Notes: generated by a model not told the origin, from the sequence alone. A stretch of DNA of 64,000 nt from JBGMEA01 sp963674555 (GCA_963674555.1 OY771429.1:868001-932000); one strand, 5' to 3'; counted from the stretch's first letter, positions 33,820 through 44,025 are shown. Numbers and translations are program-made.

Positions 33820-34321
33820 TGCTGATACCCTTTCGATAATACACCAAAGCGACTGTTCCTTCTGCCAATGTTGACAGTGAGAAAGCAATGAACAACGTAT
33901 TGATCATAACAGCCGCAGGCATAGCAACCGCAAGTGTTATAAGTCCAATTACGAATCCGATACCGATGATCACATAACCGATCGTGTGCGACTTAAGGCT
34001 GATCAACTTGTCCATCTCATCTTCCACGATCTCTGCATTGATCGTTCTGTCAAGTTCATTGCTATCGACTTCTCCTCCTTGACGTACCGCTTCTTTTACC
34101 GAAACGGAAACTGCCATACCAACATGGAATACAATTTGCACGATGATCATTAATATGATGTTCGCGCCGATAAACTTCAGCATCACACGTGCCCAAGCAA
34201 CCAGATCGTTTGCCCCGATCGCGCCCGACTGCCATTGTCCGAAAGCGTATATACAATATGCGATAAAGATCAGAAGTGCCACAAGCATCGTTGTTATCGT
34301 TTTTTTCTCTCCGTAAGACAT
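33812..34321 (-). CDS. Four-helix membrane protein paired with XRE regulator
   Basis: A 169-residue protein with four hydrophobic helices: two near the N-terminus, then a charged loop (VRQGGEVDSNELDRTINAEI), then two more. I do not know its function; it resembles small DUF-type membrane proteins encoded just before YozG/XRE-like regulators. I choose the ATG at 34321, after GAAGGAG, since the upstream ATG at 34366 overlaps the operator and lacks a ribosome site. It is probably autoregulated with its partner. Confidence 0.7.
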   Translation of the reverse strand: MSYGEKKTITTMLVALLIFIAYCIYAFGQWQSGAIGANDLVAWARVMLKFIGANIILMIIVQIVFHVGMAVSVSVKEAVRQGGEVDSNELDRTINAEIVEDEMDKLISLKSHTIGYVIIGIGFVIGLITLAVAMPAAVMINTLFIAFSLSTLAEGTVALVYYRKGISNG

Positions 34322-34362
34322 TTCTTTAATTTCTCCTTCGTCTAATAGGTAATATTTTCTAT

Positions 34363-34395
34363 ACATAATGTAATATATTTTTTACATTATGTCAA
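34363..34395 (-). promoter_or_regulatory. Promoter and inverted-repeat operator of the XRE operon
   Basis: ACATAATGTAA (34363-34373) and TTACATTATGT (34382-34392) are perfect 11-bp arms around 8 nt. On the minus strand TTGACA (34395-34390) overlaps one arm, and a TACATT at 17-nt spacing lies in the other. A dimeric regulator binding here would cover the promoter. Confidence 0.78.
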
Positions 34396-34450
34396 GTATT
34401 ATTTATAATGTTCTCAATTTTTCTGTATTCAATTCATATAATAAGATCAA

Positions 34451-34481
34451 GAAAAGACCGCTATAGCTGCGGTCTTTTTGT
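34451..34481. terminator. Terminator after pgi
   Basis: AAAAGACCGC/GCGGTCTTTTT stem directly after the pgi stop; symmetric, so it works on either strand. Confidence 0.9.
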
Positions 34482-34500
34482 ATTTCAAGAGCCAAATTAC

Positions 34501-35769
34501 TTACTTTTCGTCTTGTACGCGTCCGTTACTGAGCTGATTGACAACATGTGTTAAGTTCTTCTTATACACTTCCACGCCCGGTTGATCGAACGGGTCCACA
34601 CCAAGCAACATGCTGCTCACTGCGCATGCCTTTTCAAAGAAGTATACTGCATAACCGAATGATTCCTCGTCCAACGCATCCATCTCAAACGTTATGATCG
34701 GCGTGTTGTTCTTATAATGCGCGCGGTCGACTGCGATCATCACAGCGTTATTGTATTCGTTGTAAGAAAGAAAATCATTTGATTCAATATCCGCCGGTGG
34801 ATTCTTTATTTTGAACACCGTCTCGAAAAATATCTGATTGCCTTCTTGTAAGAACTGTCCGAGTGAATGCAGATCGCGTGTCAGGATCAACGAAGACGGA
34901 TAAATACCCGTGTAGCCCTTACCTTCGCTTTCACCGAATAGCTGCTTTAACCATTCCGCGAAATAAGACAAACGTGGTTCGTAAAATTCATAGATCTCTA
35001 CATCGCGATTGTGCCGCTGATGAAGTATCCTTCTTATCACACTGTATTGATAGCATTGATTGTCATATACATTCGGATTGTTGTAATGCTCATAAGCATT
35101 CTTTGCACCCGTCAATATCTTTTTGATGTCGATACCAGCGACAGCGATCGGGAATAATCCCGCAGGAGTCAACACGCTGTAACGCCCGCCGATGTCTTCA
35201 TCAAGATCATACGATTTATAATTGTTTTTTTCGGTCTCTTTACGCAGAGGTCCGTTTTTGCTGTCTGTGATCACATAAATGCGCTTTGCGTAATCATCTC
35301 CGTATTTTTCGATCAATAATGATTTAAATAATTCAAATGCTGCCGCCGTCTCCGTCGTCTTACCCGACTTGGATATCACGCAAATGGATATCTCTTCTTT
35401 TGCCACATGGTCTAAAAGCTCTTTGTGATACGTTCCGCTTAAATTCCATCCCGCAAAATAGATCTTGAGCCTGTTTGTTTCGTTATGATATTGATTCATC
35501 AACATCTCCGTGCAAGCTTTCGCCCCGAGATATGATCCACCGATTCCGATCACGATGAATGCCGTACTGTCTTTACGGATCTTGCGTGCCGTCTTTTGCA
35601 TGTCTTCAACCAACGTGCTGTCCACGGTAACGGGATAATCCACCCAACCCGTGAATTTAACTTTCCCGCTGTGCAATTTCTGATGGATCTTTTTGATCTG
35701 AGCTTTATAGCCCATGATTTCTGTAATGTCCGTTTTAGACAAAGAAAAACTCAATGTCACTTTGCTCAT
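34501..35769 (-). CDS. pgi: Glucose-6-phosphate isomerase
   Basis: A 422-residue sugar isomerase interconverting glucose-6-phosphate and fructose-6-phosphate. VIGIGGSYLGAKACTEML, ISKSGKTTETAAAF, GGRYSVLTPAGLFP and FDQPGVEVYKK are the family's active-site segments. It is slightly shorter than the 445-450 residues usual in Gram-positive bacteria but shows no internal gap in motifs. The ribosome site AGGAGGG is strong. It stands alone with a long structured leader region (35770-36110). Confidence 0.95.
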   Translation of the reverse strand: MSKVTLSFSLSKTDITEIMGYKAQIKKIHQKLHSGKVKFTGWVDYPVTVDSTLVEDMQKTARKIRKDSTAFIVIGIGGSYLGAKACTEMLMNQYHNETNRLKIYFAGWNLSGTYHKELLDHVAKEEISICVISKSGKTTETAAAFELFKSLLIEKYGDDYAKRIYVITDSKNGPLRKETEKNNYKSYDLDEDIGGRYSVLTPAGLFPIAVAGIDIKKILTGAKNAYEHYNNPNVYDNQCYQYSVIRRILHQRHNRDVEIYEFYEPRLSYFAEWLKQLFGESEGKGYTGIYPSSLILTRDLHSLGQFLQEGNQIFFETVFKIKNPPADIESNDFLSYNEYNNAVMIAVDRAHYKNNTPIITFEMDALDEESFGYAVYFFEKACAVSSMLLGVDPFDQPGVEVYKKNLTHVVNQLSNGRVQDEK

Positions 35770-36327
35770 AAATTCCCTCCTGTATAATTATTTTAATGTT
35801 ACTTTAAACGCACGATAAACGACATACACAGGGCAGTTCTAAATCCTCTCTTTCTTTTGCATCTTCTATCAATGAAACTAATCGCATTACGACCCAGCGA
35901 CCTTTCATTAGTTGCGCAGTATGCCTGTATATTTCATTGTATCGATCGTTATGATCGATTTATTTTGAATGTGCCAGCCTTCCGCAACGCACATACCGCT
36001 CTTTCATCGCGCTTTATTGAATACTTGTGTGTGTAATAAGCGCAAGATCAATAATATATCATCCATAGGTGAAGAATATCATTGAAAAATAATTTCTTCT
36101 TGTTGTTTATTATAACATATCCTTGCTCTGAATGTTTAAATTATAGCTTTAAAAATTGTAAATTATGCAAAATTTTCAGTCATTGCCGAAACTTTTTTTG
36201 TCAAATTGATTCTGCGTGTCAAGCATAGTATGATACAATAAATGAAGTTAAAAGAGCCTAGCTCTTTTCTTGCTGTCAAAACAAACTAAACAGCATAACA
36301 AAACGAATCCTATATTGGAGAAAACTT
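35770..36327. other. Gene-free region between pgi and pth with clustered hairpins
   Basis: No gene is visible. Hairpins cluster at 35876-35913 (AACTAAT/ATTAGTT), 35941-35959 (ATCGATC/GATCGAT) and 35969-35994 (ATGTGC/GCACAT). AATGAAA (35871-35877) can also pair with TTTCATT (35932-35938). This could be a structured pgi leader or a separate small RNA. On the plus side a promoter for pth is present: TTGATT (36206-36211), 17 nt, TATGAT (36229-36234). Confidence 0.4.
36206..36234 (+). promoter_or_regulatory. Promoter of pth-mfd
   Basis: TTGATT, 17-nt spacer, TATGAT, about 90 nt upstream of the pth start. Confidence 0.65.
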
Positions 36328-36921
36328 ATGTATCTGATCGCAGGTCTTGGCAATATCGGAAATCAATATGATTTGACAAGACACAATATCGGCTTTGAAG
36401 TCATTGATCGCGTCGCACAACGCTACGGCATTGAAATGAACAAAGAAAAGTTTAACGCAACGATCGGACAAGGACGGATCGAAGGCGAAAAAGTTTTATT
36501 GTTAAAACCTTCCACTTACATGAATCTAAGCGGAAGAGCGATTCTGCCTGCGATGGATTATTTCGACATCGATACAGACCATTTATTGGTGATCCACGAT
36601 GATATCGATTTTGACACAGGGTGCGTCAAAGTCCGAAAACAAGGCAGCGGCGGTACACATAACGGTGTGAACAATATCATCTATACGATCCAAAGTGACC
36701 GTTTTCCGCGCATACGCATCGGTATCGGAGTCGATCGGCGCATGGAGCTTGCTTCGTATGTGCTCGGGAAATTCAAACCCGAAGAAATACCCGTCATGCA
36801 AAAAGCGGTCGATACCGCAAGCGACGCTGTACGGGATTTTGTCAAACTCGGCGTAGACGCGGCAATGAATCGCTACAACTGTAAAACGACTTCACAGGAG
36901 ACGGAGGATGAAAAGGAATAA
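36328..36921 (+). CDS. pth: Peptidyl-tRNA hydrolase
   Basis: A 197-residue enzyme that frees tRNA from stalled peptidyl-tRNA. LIAGLGNIGNQYDLTRHNIGF contains the active-site His, followed by LLKPSTYMNLSGRA, LLVIHDDID and GSGGTHNGVNNI. The length is normal, with a short charged C-terminal extension. It overlaps the next gene, mfd, by 14 nt. The pth-mfd order is common in Firmicutes. Confidence 0.96.
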   Translation: MYLIAGLGNIGNQYDLTRHNIGFEVIDRVAQRYGIEMNKEKFNATIGQGRIEGEKVLLLKPSTYMNLSGRAILPAMDYFDIDTDHLLVIHDDIDFDTGCVKVRKQGSGGTHNGVNNIIYTIQSDRFPRIRIGIGVDRRMELASYVLGKFKPEEIPVMQKAVDTASDAVRDFVKLGVDAAMNRYNCKTTSQETEDEKE

Positions 36922-39900
36922 TCCTTTATTTGAAGAATTAAATATCTTCCGCGAGATCGATACGAACATAAACGAAAGCACGATCGTCATCGGTGCGGAT
37001 CGTTCGTATAAGATCGCCATAGCAAACTATTTGCGCGAAGAAAGATCGGGCAGTGTTTTTTTTGTGTGCCAAAACGATTATGAAGCAAAAAGATATTACA
37101 ACGCTTTTCTCGACTTTGTGGATGAAGAAGACGTATTGTTTTATCCGAAAGAACCACTTTACTTTACATTTGCAGACAGCTTTTCTCGGGAAATAACAAA
37201 TCTAAGATTGCGCGTCATGAACGCCGCGTTAGCTCAAGAGCATAAAATCATCGTAACGAGCGTATGGGCTTTGGCTGAAGTTCGTCTTTTTGACCCGCCT
37301 GATGCGCGTAAACTCTGCAGAGTCAAAGAAGAATTGAGTATTGATGCGCTAGTAAATCTATTGAACGACTATGGGTACGAACGCGAAGAAAAAACCGAAG
37401 CGCCCGGGCAATACAGCGTCCGCGGAGGTATCGTCGATTTTTACAGCTCTACCGCACCGTATCCCGTACGTGCCGAATTCTTCGGAGATGAGATCGACTC
37501 AGCTCGCTATTACGACCCCGATAGTCAACTCTCTGTTGAAAAGATCGATTGTTTTGATGTCTATCCGTTCTCGGATTTTCTGCTTACGCAAAATGAGATC
37601 GATGACGCGATCGCAAATATGCGCAAGGAAGCGGATAAGAGCATCGCAAAAATCAAGAATGAAGCAGAACGCATAGAAGCTGAGCGAAATGCTGCGGATC
37701 TGTTTGAGAAATTGCATGATAATCCCGATGAAGCTGTACGTCTTATTTACATGTACACGGGCAAAGAACTATCGAACGTGTTGAGTTTATTCGAAAATAA
37801 ATGCATTCTGTTATGTGAACCGAATAATTTATACCAAAGTTATCAGTTCATCGAGAAAACCGTTGCTGAAGATTTTGTCTCATTGCATAAAGCAGGTTTG
37901 GCATTCCCTAGCCAACATAAGATATTTATGGATTATCCCGACCTGATGCAATCCATGCAGCAGTCTTGTTTATATACGCTTTCTTCTGTCGATCAACCCG
38001 TTCCGTTTATAACTGCGAAAAGGAAGATCAACGCTGCCTGTGCTGATATGATCGACTATAAAGGCAATGTCAATATTTTCATTAATCAGATCGCACACTA
38101 CTTACAGAACAATTATAAAGTCATCTTAACTTATCGAGATGAGGCGGAGTACAAAGCACTCAAAAATCTGCTTGCGACATATGATCTGAAAGAGAATAAA
38201 ACGATCGAAGAAGGCGTGATCGCTTTGAGAAAAGCAAAGATACACGCGGGCATGGATTTTGCTTCGGATAAGATCGTCGTCGTATCCTACACATCGCTCG
38301 TCGCAAAAGAATCTAAAAAAAAGAAAAAACGTAAACGCGATTCCAAGACCTTCTTTTCTGATATCAAACCGGGTGATTATGTCGTACATGAAGTGCACGG
38401 TATCGGACGATACGAAGGCATCCATCAGATCGAATCGATGGGCGTGACCAAAGACTATATGAAGATCAGCTACGCAAAAGAAGATGTTCTATACGTCCCT
38501 GCGGAGCAAATGGATCTGATCCAAAAATATATCGGTGCCAGAGACGGTAAACCGAAATTAAACCGGCTGGGTTCCAACGATTGGGCAACCGTAAAAAGTA
38601 AAGCTAACCGCGCTGTCAAAGAATTGGCCGCTGAATATTTGACGATGTACGCACAACGCCAACAGCAAGAAGGATTTGCCTTCAGCCCCGATACGGCTTG
38701 GCAAAAAGAATTTGAAGATAAATTCGAATTTGAACCCACGGAAGATCAAATAACTTGCACGGAAGAGATCAAAGCGGATATGGAAAAACCCGTGCCGATG
38801 GACAGACTTCTGTGCGGAGATGTCGGTTACGGAAAGACCGAAGTCGCGCAACGTGCCGCTTTCAAAGCAGTGATGGATTCCAAACAAGTTGCAGTGCTTG
38901 TACCTACAACAATCCTTGCCTTACAACATTACACGAATTTCATACAACGTTTTCAGGGCTATCCGATACGTATTGAAATGATGAGCAGACTGCGAACACC
39001 TAAACAAATGAAGCAAACGATCGAGAACCTACGAACGGGTGCTACCGATATCGTGATCGGTACACATCGCATTTTATCGAAGGACATTAAGTTCAAGGAT
39101 CTCGGATTATTGATCGTCGATGAAGAACAACGCTTTGGTGTCGCGCATAAAGATAAATTGAAATTGTTAAAGAATAATGTAGATACACTTACACTTTCAG
39201 CAACACCGATACCGCGCACATTACATATGTCGCTTACGGGCATACGCGATATGAGTATCATCGAAACTCCACCCACTTCCCGCGTACAAGTTCAGACCTA
39301 TGTGATGGAATATGACGATACTGTGATCCGCGAAGCGATCAAAAACGAGCTCGTTCGGGACGGACAGGTCTTTTACATCTATAACCGTGTGCAGACAATC
39401 GAACGCTGCACAGAGCACGTTCGTACCCTTGTTCCTGAAGCACGTGTAGCATATGCGCACGGACAAATGAAGGAAAAAGAACTCGAAAATATCATTTTGG
39501 GTTTTCTGAATAAAGAATACGATGTGCTTGTCAGTACGACGATCATCGAGAACGGCATCGATATCATCAATGCAAATACGATCATCATCGAAAATGCTGA
39601 TACGCTCGGTCTTTCCCAGTTGTATCAGCTGCGCGGACGCGTCGGACGCAAAGATACCGCAGCATACGCATATATGACCTATCGAAAAGATAAAACGCTC
39701 TCGGAAATTGCATCCAAACGCCTGCAAAGCATCAAAGAATTCACCAAATTCGGTTCGGGTTTCAAAATCGCGATGCGCGACTTGCAAGTACGCGGAGCCG
39801 GAAATCTTTTGGGTGCAAATCAGCACGGAGATTTCCAAAATGTCGGTTATGAAATGTATTACAGATTGCTTGCTGACGCGGTCGCGGAAGAGATGGGACA

Positions 39901-40348
39901 GCAAAAAACGATCAAACGCGAGACAGAGATCGACTTACAAGTTGATGCATATCTCCCGAAAGAGTATATCCCATCTGAAGATCAACGTATCGATCTGTAT
40001 AAAACTATTGCGGCGATCGAAAACGATGAAGACATCGAACGCGTAAAAGAAGAGATCGTCGATATTTACTCGGATATGCCGCAAAGCGTTGAGCAATTAC
40101 TGAAGATCGCGCATATCAAATATACGGCGCAAAATCTCGCGATCCAAAAGATAAAACAAAGAGATGAACAAGTCATTATCGAATTTTATGCGGATGCCGA
40201 AGTTGACTTTAATAGAGTTCAGGATCTCTCATCAAATTACAAGCTCAAGATCAAAGCGCGCACCGCTGTTCCCACTTTGGTTTTATTCGCCCCGAAGAAT
40301 ACGGATATCCTTATTTTCGTAACACAATTAATCGATGATCTCATTTGA
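36908..40348 (+). CDS. mfd: Transcription-repair coupling factor
   Basis: A 1146-residue DNA translocase that removes stalled RNA polymerase and recruits UvrA. The N-terminal UvrB-like part includes GQYSVRGGIVDFYSS. The RNA-polymerase-interacting domain follows near residue 475 (KPGDYVVHEVHGIGRYEG). The helicase motor has GDVGYGKTEVAQRAA (Walker A), DEEQRFGV (Walker B), LSATPIPRTL, and QLRGRVGR. The start lies within pth, after GGAGACGGAGG. All motifs are intact. Confidence 0.96.
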   Translation: MKRNNPLFEELNIFREIDTNINESTIVIGADRSYKIAIANYLREERSGSVFFVCQNDYEAKRYYNAFLDFVDEEDVLFYPKEPLYFTFADSFSREITNLRLRVMNAALAQEHKIIVTSVWALAEVRLFDPPDARKLCRVKEELSIDALVNLLNDYGYEREEKTEAPGQYSVRGGIVDFYSSTAPYPVRAEFFGDEIDSARYYDPDSQLSVEKIDCFDVYPFSDFLLTQNEIDDAIANMRKEADKSIAKIKNEAERIEAERNAADLFEKLHDNPDEAVRLIYMYTGKELSNVLSLFENKCILLCEPNNLYQSYQFIEKTVAEDFVSLHKAGLAFPSQHKIFMDYPDLMQSMQQSCLYTLSSVDQPVPFITAKRKINAACADMIDYKGNVNIFINQIAHYLQNNYKVILTYRDEAEYKALKNLLATYDLKENKTIEEGVIALRKAKIHAGMDFASDKIVVVSYTSLVAKESKKKKKRKRDSKTFFSDIKPGDYVVHEVHGIGRYEGIHQIESMGVTKDYMKISYAKEDVLYVPAEQMDLIQKYIGARDGKPKLNRLGSNDWATVKSKANRAVKELAAEYLTMYAQRQQQEGFAFSPDTAWQKEFEDKFEFEPTEDQITCTEEIKADMEKPVPMDRLLCGDVGYGKTEVAQRAAFKAVMDSKQVAVLVPTTILALQHYTNFIQRFQGYPIRIEMMSRLRTPKQMKQTIENLRTGATDIVIGTHRILSKDIKFKDLGLLIVDEEQRFGVAHKDKLKLLKNNVDTLTLSATPIPRTLHMSLTGIRDMSIIETPPTSRVQVQTYVMEYDDTVIREAIKNELVRDGQVFYIYNRVQTIERCTEHVRTLVPEARVAYAHGQMKEKELENIILGFLNKEYDVLVSTTIIENGIDIINANTIIIENADTLGLSQLYQLRGRVGRKDTAAYAYMTYRKDKTLSEIASKRLQSIKEFTKFGSGFKIAMRDLQVRGAGNLLGANQHGDFQNVGYEMYYRLLADAVAEEMGQQKTIKRETEIDLQVDAYLPKEYIPSEDQRIDLYKTIAAIENDEDIERVKEEIVDIYSDMPQSVEQLLKIAHIKYTAQNLAIQKIKQRDEQVIIEFYADAEVDFNRVQDLSSNYKLKIKARTAVPTLVLFAPKNTDILIFVTQLIDDLI

Positions 40349-40426
40349 TTTTATCGATATTTGCAGTATAATAAAGCGAACCTTTAGAATTAGAATAACG
40401 TTTCGACATTACGGAGGAAACCACTT

Positions 40427-41905
40427 ATGAAAAAAACGCTCGTCAAAATAACATGCATCGTGTTTATGATTCTTTTTATCGTAAGCACATCGGCATGCAG
40501 TATGTTCACTGTCAATGAAGAACGCGATAACGCTTCTGTCGTCGCTACGATTGACGGCCAGGACATCACAAAAGCCGAATTTAAAGCGTATTTGAAATTC
40601 ACTGATATGCTTTACGACTTAAACGGCTATATTGTTCCGACGGAAGAAGATGAAACTTACGAAGAATATATAGAAAACATTTTTAATGACTATATCACAA
40701 ATCTATTATACAGCCATGAAGCGCTAGCGCTGGAGATCAGCGGAGATGCGGAAGGTGTACAGGATTCAGTGGATGAATTAATGACAAACATGAAAGCGGC
40801 ATATCCCGATGAAACGGATTATGAAGCGTTCCTTGCGTCTTATGAGACAACGGAAGAAGAATTCATCACAAATGCAACGACACAACTCACCATGTTACAG
40901 CTTGCCGATCTTTTTACACAACATGAGGGGTATGACTATGCTGCTGTAACGATGAAGACCGCCGTTACGGTAGACGGGGTTGAACTACCGAATTATCTTT
41001 TATACTACTATGTAGTCATGAGTGAATTATATACATACGCTTACGAAGGCACTTACCCGCAAAGTCAAGAAGAAGTATTGGCGGTGTTTGATGCCTCGCT
41101 CATCGATCTTGAAAACGATCAAACACTCATCGCGTACGGTGAAGCGCAGGGTTACGAACTGACAGAAGAAGAGATGGACACAGCGCTTATGGAAGTCGAT
41201 ATGCTTATCTCATATTTCGGTGATGTTTCCGTAGCGACTTTGCTTGATAATTATTATCTGACCGAAGATCAACGCGAAGAAGCACGTTTATTTATGGGCA
41301 AAGCAGCCGCGCTAAAACAAAAGATCACAGATGACACCATAGCCGCGATCGAACCGACGGATAAAGAATTGGAAGATTATTATGATGCTAATATCGATAT
41401 GTACGATCCGAGCACCGCTTCCGTTTACCATATTTTAACAGCAGACAAGACCGTTGCACAAATGCTCGAAGATGAAGCGGGCGGTACGGGCGAAGGGTTT
41501 ATGAAAGTCTATGAAGAATATAAAGACAATGAAACAATCATGGAAGCCGCTGAGTATACAGATATAACGAAGACTACAAATTTCGTACCGGAATTTCTTG
41601 ATGCTGTTTTTGCTGCCGAAGAAGGTGATGTAGTCGGGATGGTTCAAACAGACTATGGTTATCATTTGATCTATATCTATGAAAAGAACGATGTTGATGT
41701 ACCAGCTTATGAAGACATCAAAGATACGGTAAAAACGGATTATATCGCATCCGTTCAAACAGATACCGTAAGCGAAGCGCTTGATAAAATTTATGATGTG
41801 AAGATCAAAGAAGGTGACTACCGCAAATTAGCGGAAACTGTATTGGTCGAATCACTCGAAGACAAATACGATGTGACCAAAAACCTGAAGATCGCATTAC
41901 GCTGA
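40427..41905 (+). CDS. PrsA/SurA-like peptidyl-prolyl isomerase lipoprotein
   Basis: A 492-residue extracytoplasmic foldase. The signal peptide ends in lipobox IVSTSAC. A SurA-N-like helical region starts at VVATIDGQDITKAEFKAYL, and a parvulin-type domain covers about residues 325-445 (STASVYHILTADK, then VPEFLDAVFAAEEGDVVGMV, TDYGYHLIYIYEK). The protein is markedly acidic. Placement behind pth-mfd is a common Firmicute arrangement. It probably helps fold exported proteins such as the lipoproteins encoded next to it. Confidence 0.88.
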   Translation: MKKTLVKITCIVFMILFIVSTSACSMFTVNEERDNASVVATIDGQDITKAEFKAYLKFTDMLYDLNGYIVPTEEDETYEEYIENIFNDYITNLLYSHEALALEISGDAEGVQDSVDELMTNMKAAYPDETDYEAFLASYETTEEEFITNATTQLTMLQLADLFTQHEGYDYAAVTMKTAVTVDGVELPNYLLYYYVVMSELYTYAYEGTYPQSQEEVLAVFDASLIDLENDQTLIAYGEAQGYELTEEEMDTALMEVDMLISYFGDVSVATLLDNYYLTEDQREEARLFMGKAAALKQKITDDTIAAIEPTDKELEDYYDANIDMYDPSTASVYHILTADKTVAQMLEDEAGGTGEGFMKVYEEYKDNETIMEAAEYTDITKTTNFVPEFLDAVFAAEEGDVVGMVQTDYGYHLIYIYEKNDVDVPAYEDIKDTVKTDYIASVQTDTVSEALDKIYDVKIKEGDYRKLAETVLVESLEDKYDVTKNLKIALR

Positions 41906-41918
41906 TCTAAATAAGCAA

Positions 41919-41949
41919 TAAAAAAAGACACCGCAAGGTGTCTTTTTTA
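41919..41949. terminator. Terminator between foldase and lipoprotein-family gene
   Basis: AAAAAAGACACC/GGTGTCTTTTTT with tetraloop GCAA; works for both convergent genes. Confidence 0.92.
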
Positions 41950-41958
41950 TTTACTGTA

Positions 41959-42831
41959 TCACATAGTAGGAACATCAAAGTCTTCTATCTCATGCATGTC
42001 GCTGTAGAATATCATGAGGATATCTTGCGCATACGGCACTTCATTATCCATCAGCGGATTTACGGGAGCCTCAGCGTTGATAGTCTCATACGCGTAATCC
42101 AAGAAATCAGCCATATCGAATAAAGTGACCTTAAACGCGTACGGATCCGCATCCCTGGAGTCTTTGAAATTGATATCAAATAACGCATCTGTCTCAGCCT
42201 GCGAAGCGTTTATCGTATCGAAAGGCTCGTATAAAAACTCTGGGCTGATCTGTCTAGTAACATCGATCGGGAAATAATCATTTATCCTGAAACCTTCGTT
42301 CCTAACTTGCGGTTCACCCAAGAAACTTAGGTCATCGGGGAACAGTAACGCGCTGAACGCGTCAGCGACATCGCTTCCCTCGAATCTTATACGCTCATTT
42401 GACACGTTGTAAAAATCTACCGAGTCTGCGTTGAGAACAATATACTGTATAGCATCGGTATAGGTTTCGGTCTGAATATCCGTTCCTGTACCGGTCGTAT
42501 ACTTACGCTCTGTCAGTACCTTTTCGATCTTCATTACTTTTTGCTCGACAAGCACGGTTACCTTATAATGATCATCGACATATTTCGGTATTTCATCAAG
42601 TCCTGTCATATCGGGCACGGCTTCAAGATCGGGCGTCGTATGGATGACTAACTCATATTCATAAGCTTCAGCGTCTCGGATATTTTCATCCATCCACTTT
42701 TGGGCACGCTCTTCAACGTGTTTCAGCGGATATGTGTGGTTCACATATTGATAATAAGCAAGCACACCAAAAAATATCACCAGAAAAGCTACAATAATGA
42801 CAATAACTATTGTCAGAGTTTTCTTTTGCAT
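41959..42831 (-). CDS. Membrane-anchored member of a local secreted-protein family
   Basis: A 290-residue protein with one N-terminal hydrophobic anchor and no lipobox Cys. The extracytoplasmic part is related in layout to the proteins at 42862, 50517 and 51641. They share an N-terminal helix and Tyr-rich strand (EAYEYELVIHT), a central TETYTDAIQYIVL, ALLFPDDLSFL, and a C-terminal VPYAQDILMIFYSDMHEIEDF. I do not recognise the family; no catalytic motif is visible. It lies 30 nt downstream of its paralogue, so the two are probably co-transcribed. Ribosome site GGGGA. Confidence 0.75.
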   Translation of the reverse strand: MQKKTLTIVIVIIVAFLVIFFGVLAYYQYVNHTYPLKHVEERAQKWMDENIRDAEAYEYELVIHTTPDLEAVPDMTGLDEIPKYVDDHYKVTVLVEQKVMKIEKVLTERKYTTGTGTDIQTETYTDAIQYIVLNADSVDFYNVSNERIRFEGSDVADAFSALLFPDDLSFLGEPQVRNEGFRINDYFPIDVTRQISPEFLYEPFDTINASQAETDALFDINFKDSRDADPYAFKVTLFDMADFLDYAYETINAEAPVNPLMDNEVPYAQDILMIFYSDMHEIEDFDVPTM

Positions 42832-42861
42832 AACATATCCCCAGATCCCTAATTAATATCC

Positions 42862-43722
42862 CTATTCCGCATTCGGAAGCTTAAAGTCCTCAACTGCAAA
42901 ACGATCTTCGTAGAAATATGCAAAGATAGTAATATCGTCAGTATACCCATTTTCAATAAACTCATTGGTATACGGTTCACCTGTCAATACTTCCGATACC
43001 GCTCCGTAATAATCATTCATTCGATCCGATCCCATACTAAACGTCCAAACAGAATACGGTTCATGCATTAGTATAAAACTTAAATAGATATCACCCTGTT
43101 CTTGAAAAGTATCGTTCATAAGTTTGAAAGCAATATAAAACGGTTCCGAATTTATTTTACGTTCTAAATTCAAATAAGGATTGCTGTCTTCGGAAAAAAT
43201 CGATTGTACGATATCGCCCTGCAAAAAAGCAACATCATCGGGAAAGAGTATTGCACTTATAGCATCCGCTGTTTCTTGGTCTTGATAGCTCTGTACCGTG
43301 TGACTGCCACCACCATCGGGTATGTATATCGATACAACATCATCTTCAACAGATAAATAATAAACAATGTCCGTGTATGTTTCGGTCAGCGTCTCATTTG
43401 TTGAAGGATAATAGTATTCGCGGTCAGTCAATTCGATCTTTGCTTTCTTATCTATTTTAGAAACCATTACCGCATGCGTCGTTGTTGTAGTGGGTATGTC
43501 ATCGATTGAGACATTTACGTTTTCATTACCTGTTTCATCATACCCGTAAACTTCCGTGATGAGTTCAAATCGATATGCGTCCACCTCTTGTATATTTTCG
43601 ACAAGCCATTCTTCGATGATCTCATTACCCTCTGATTTTGCATTCAGCTGTTGACATCCTGATAAAATGAGTGCACTCACTAATATAATGATGCATACAA
43701 TCGCAATGTGTTTCTTTTTCAT
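42862..43722 (-). CDS. Lipoprotein of the same local family
   Basis: A 286-residue lipoprotein (lipobox ALILSGC). It shares with its neighbour AYRFELITEVYG, TLTETYTDIVYYLSVEDD and AILFPDDVAFLQGD, and with the 50-52 kb copies the terminal VLTGEPYTNEFIENGYTDDI and FYEDRFAVEDFKLP. The pattern (signal, helix, long beta-rich acidic domain) suggests a surface-exposed binding or structural protein. The function is unknown. Ribosome site GGGGG before the ATG. Confidence 0.78.
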   Translation of the reverse strand: MKKKHIAIVCIIILVSALILSGCQQLNAKSEGNEIIEEWLVENIQEVDAYRFELITEVYGYDETGNENVNVSIDDIPTTTTTHAVMVSKIDKKAKIELTDREYYYPSTNETLTETYTDIVYYLSVEDDVVSIYIPDGGGSHTVQSYQDQETADAISAILFPDDVAFLQGDIVQSIFSEDSNPYLNLERKINSEPFYIAFKLMNDTFQEQGDIYLSFILMHEPYSVWTFSMGSDRMNDYYGAVSEVLTGEPYTNEFIENGYTDDITIFAYFYEDRFAVEDFKLPNAE

Positions 43723-43807
43723 AACATTACCCCCGTTCCCTAATTGTTTTCAGTATATCATATTTTTTACCGTGAATAGCCAGTTTGATTGAATAACCAA
43801 AATATAA

Positions 43808-43836
43808 AGAAAAGACACCGCATCGATGTCTTTCGT
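43808..43836. terminator. Hairpin terminator upstream of the lipoprotein pair
   Basis: AAAGACACCG/CGATGTCTTTCG stem. It best fits termination of minus-strand transcription coming from the small redox-protein gene at 44026-44232. Confidence 0.5.
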
Positions 43837-43969
43837 TTACCGTCATCTTCCTCCTCCAAGACTTTTCTACCCCCAACACATACACCCTCGTCTGTGCTCG
43901 GAGGAGAAAGATCATGATAAAACATTTTCCTTATTTTTATCTCTCTACTATTAATAACGTTTGAACAAG

Positions 43970-44003
43970 CAAAAAGTTACACTAAACGTGCAACTTTTTT
44001 TAT
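43970..44003 (-). terminator. Terminator after small redox protein
   Basis: AAAAAGTT-A-CAC and GTG-C-AACTTTTTTT form an imperfect stem with T-runs on both strands, just after the stop at 44026. Confidence 0.65.
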
Positions 44004-44025
44004 TTTTTTTGCTGTTTTTTTATTT

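Noticed and set aside
43727..43915. 62-residue minus-strand frame
   Set aside because: It runs across a terminator hairpin and has no ribosome site or protein-like pattern.
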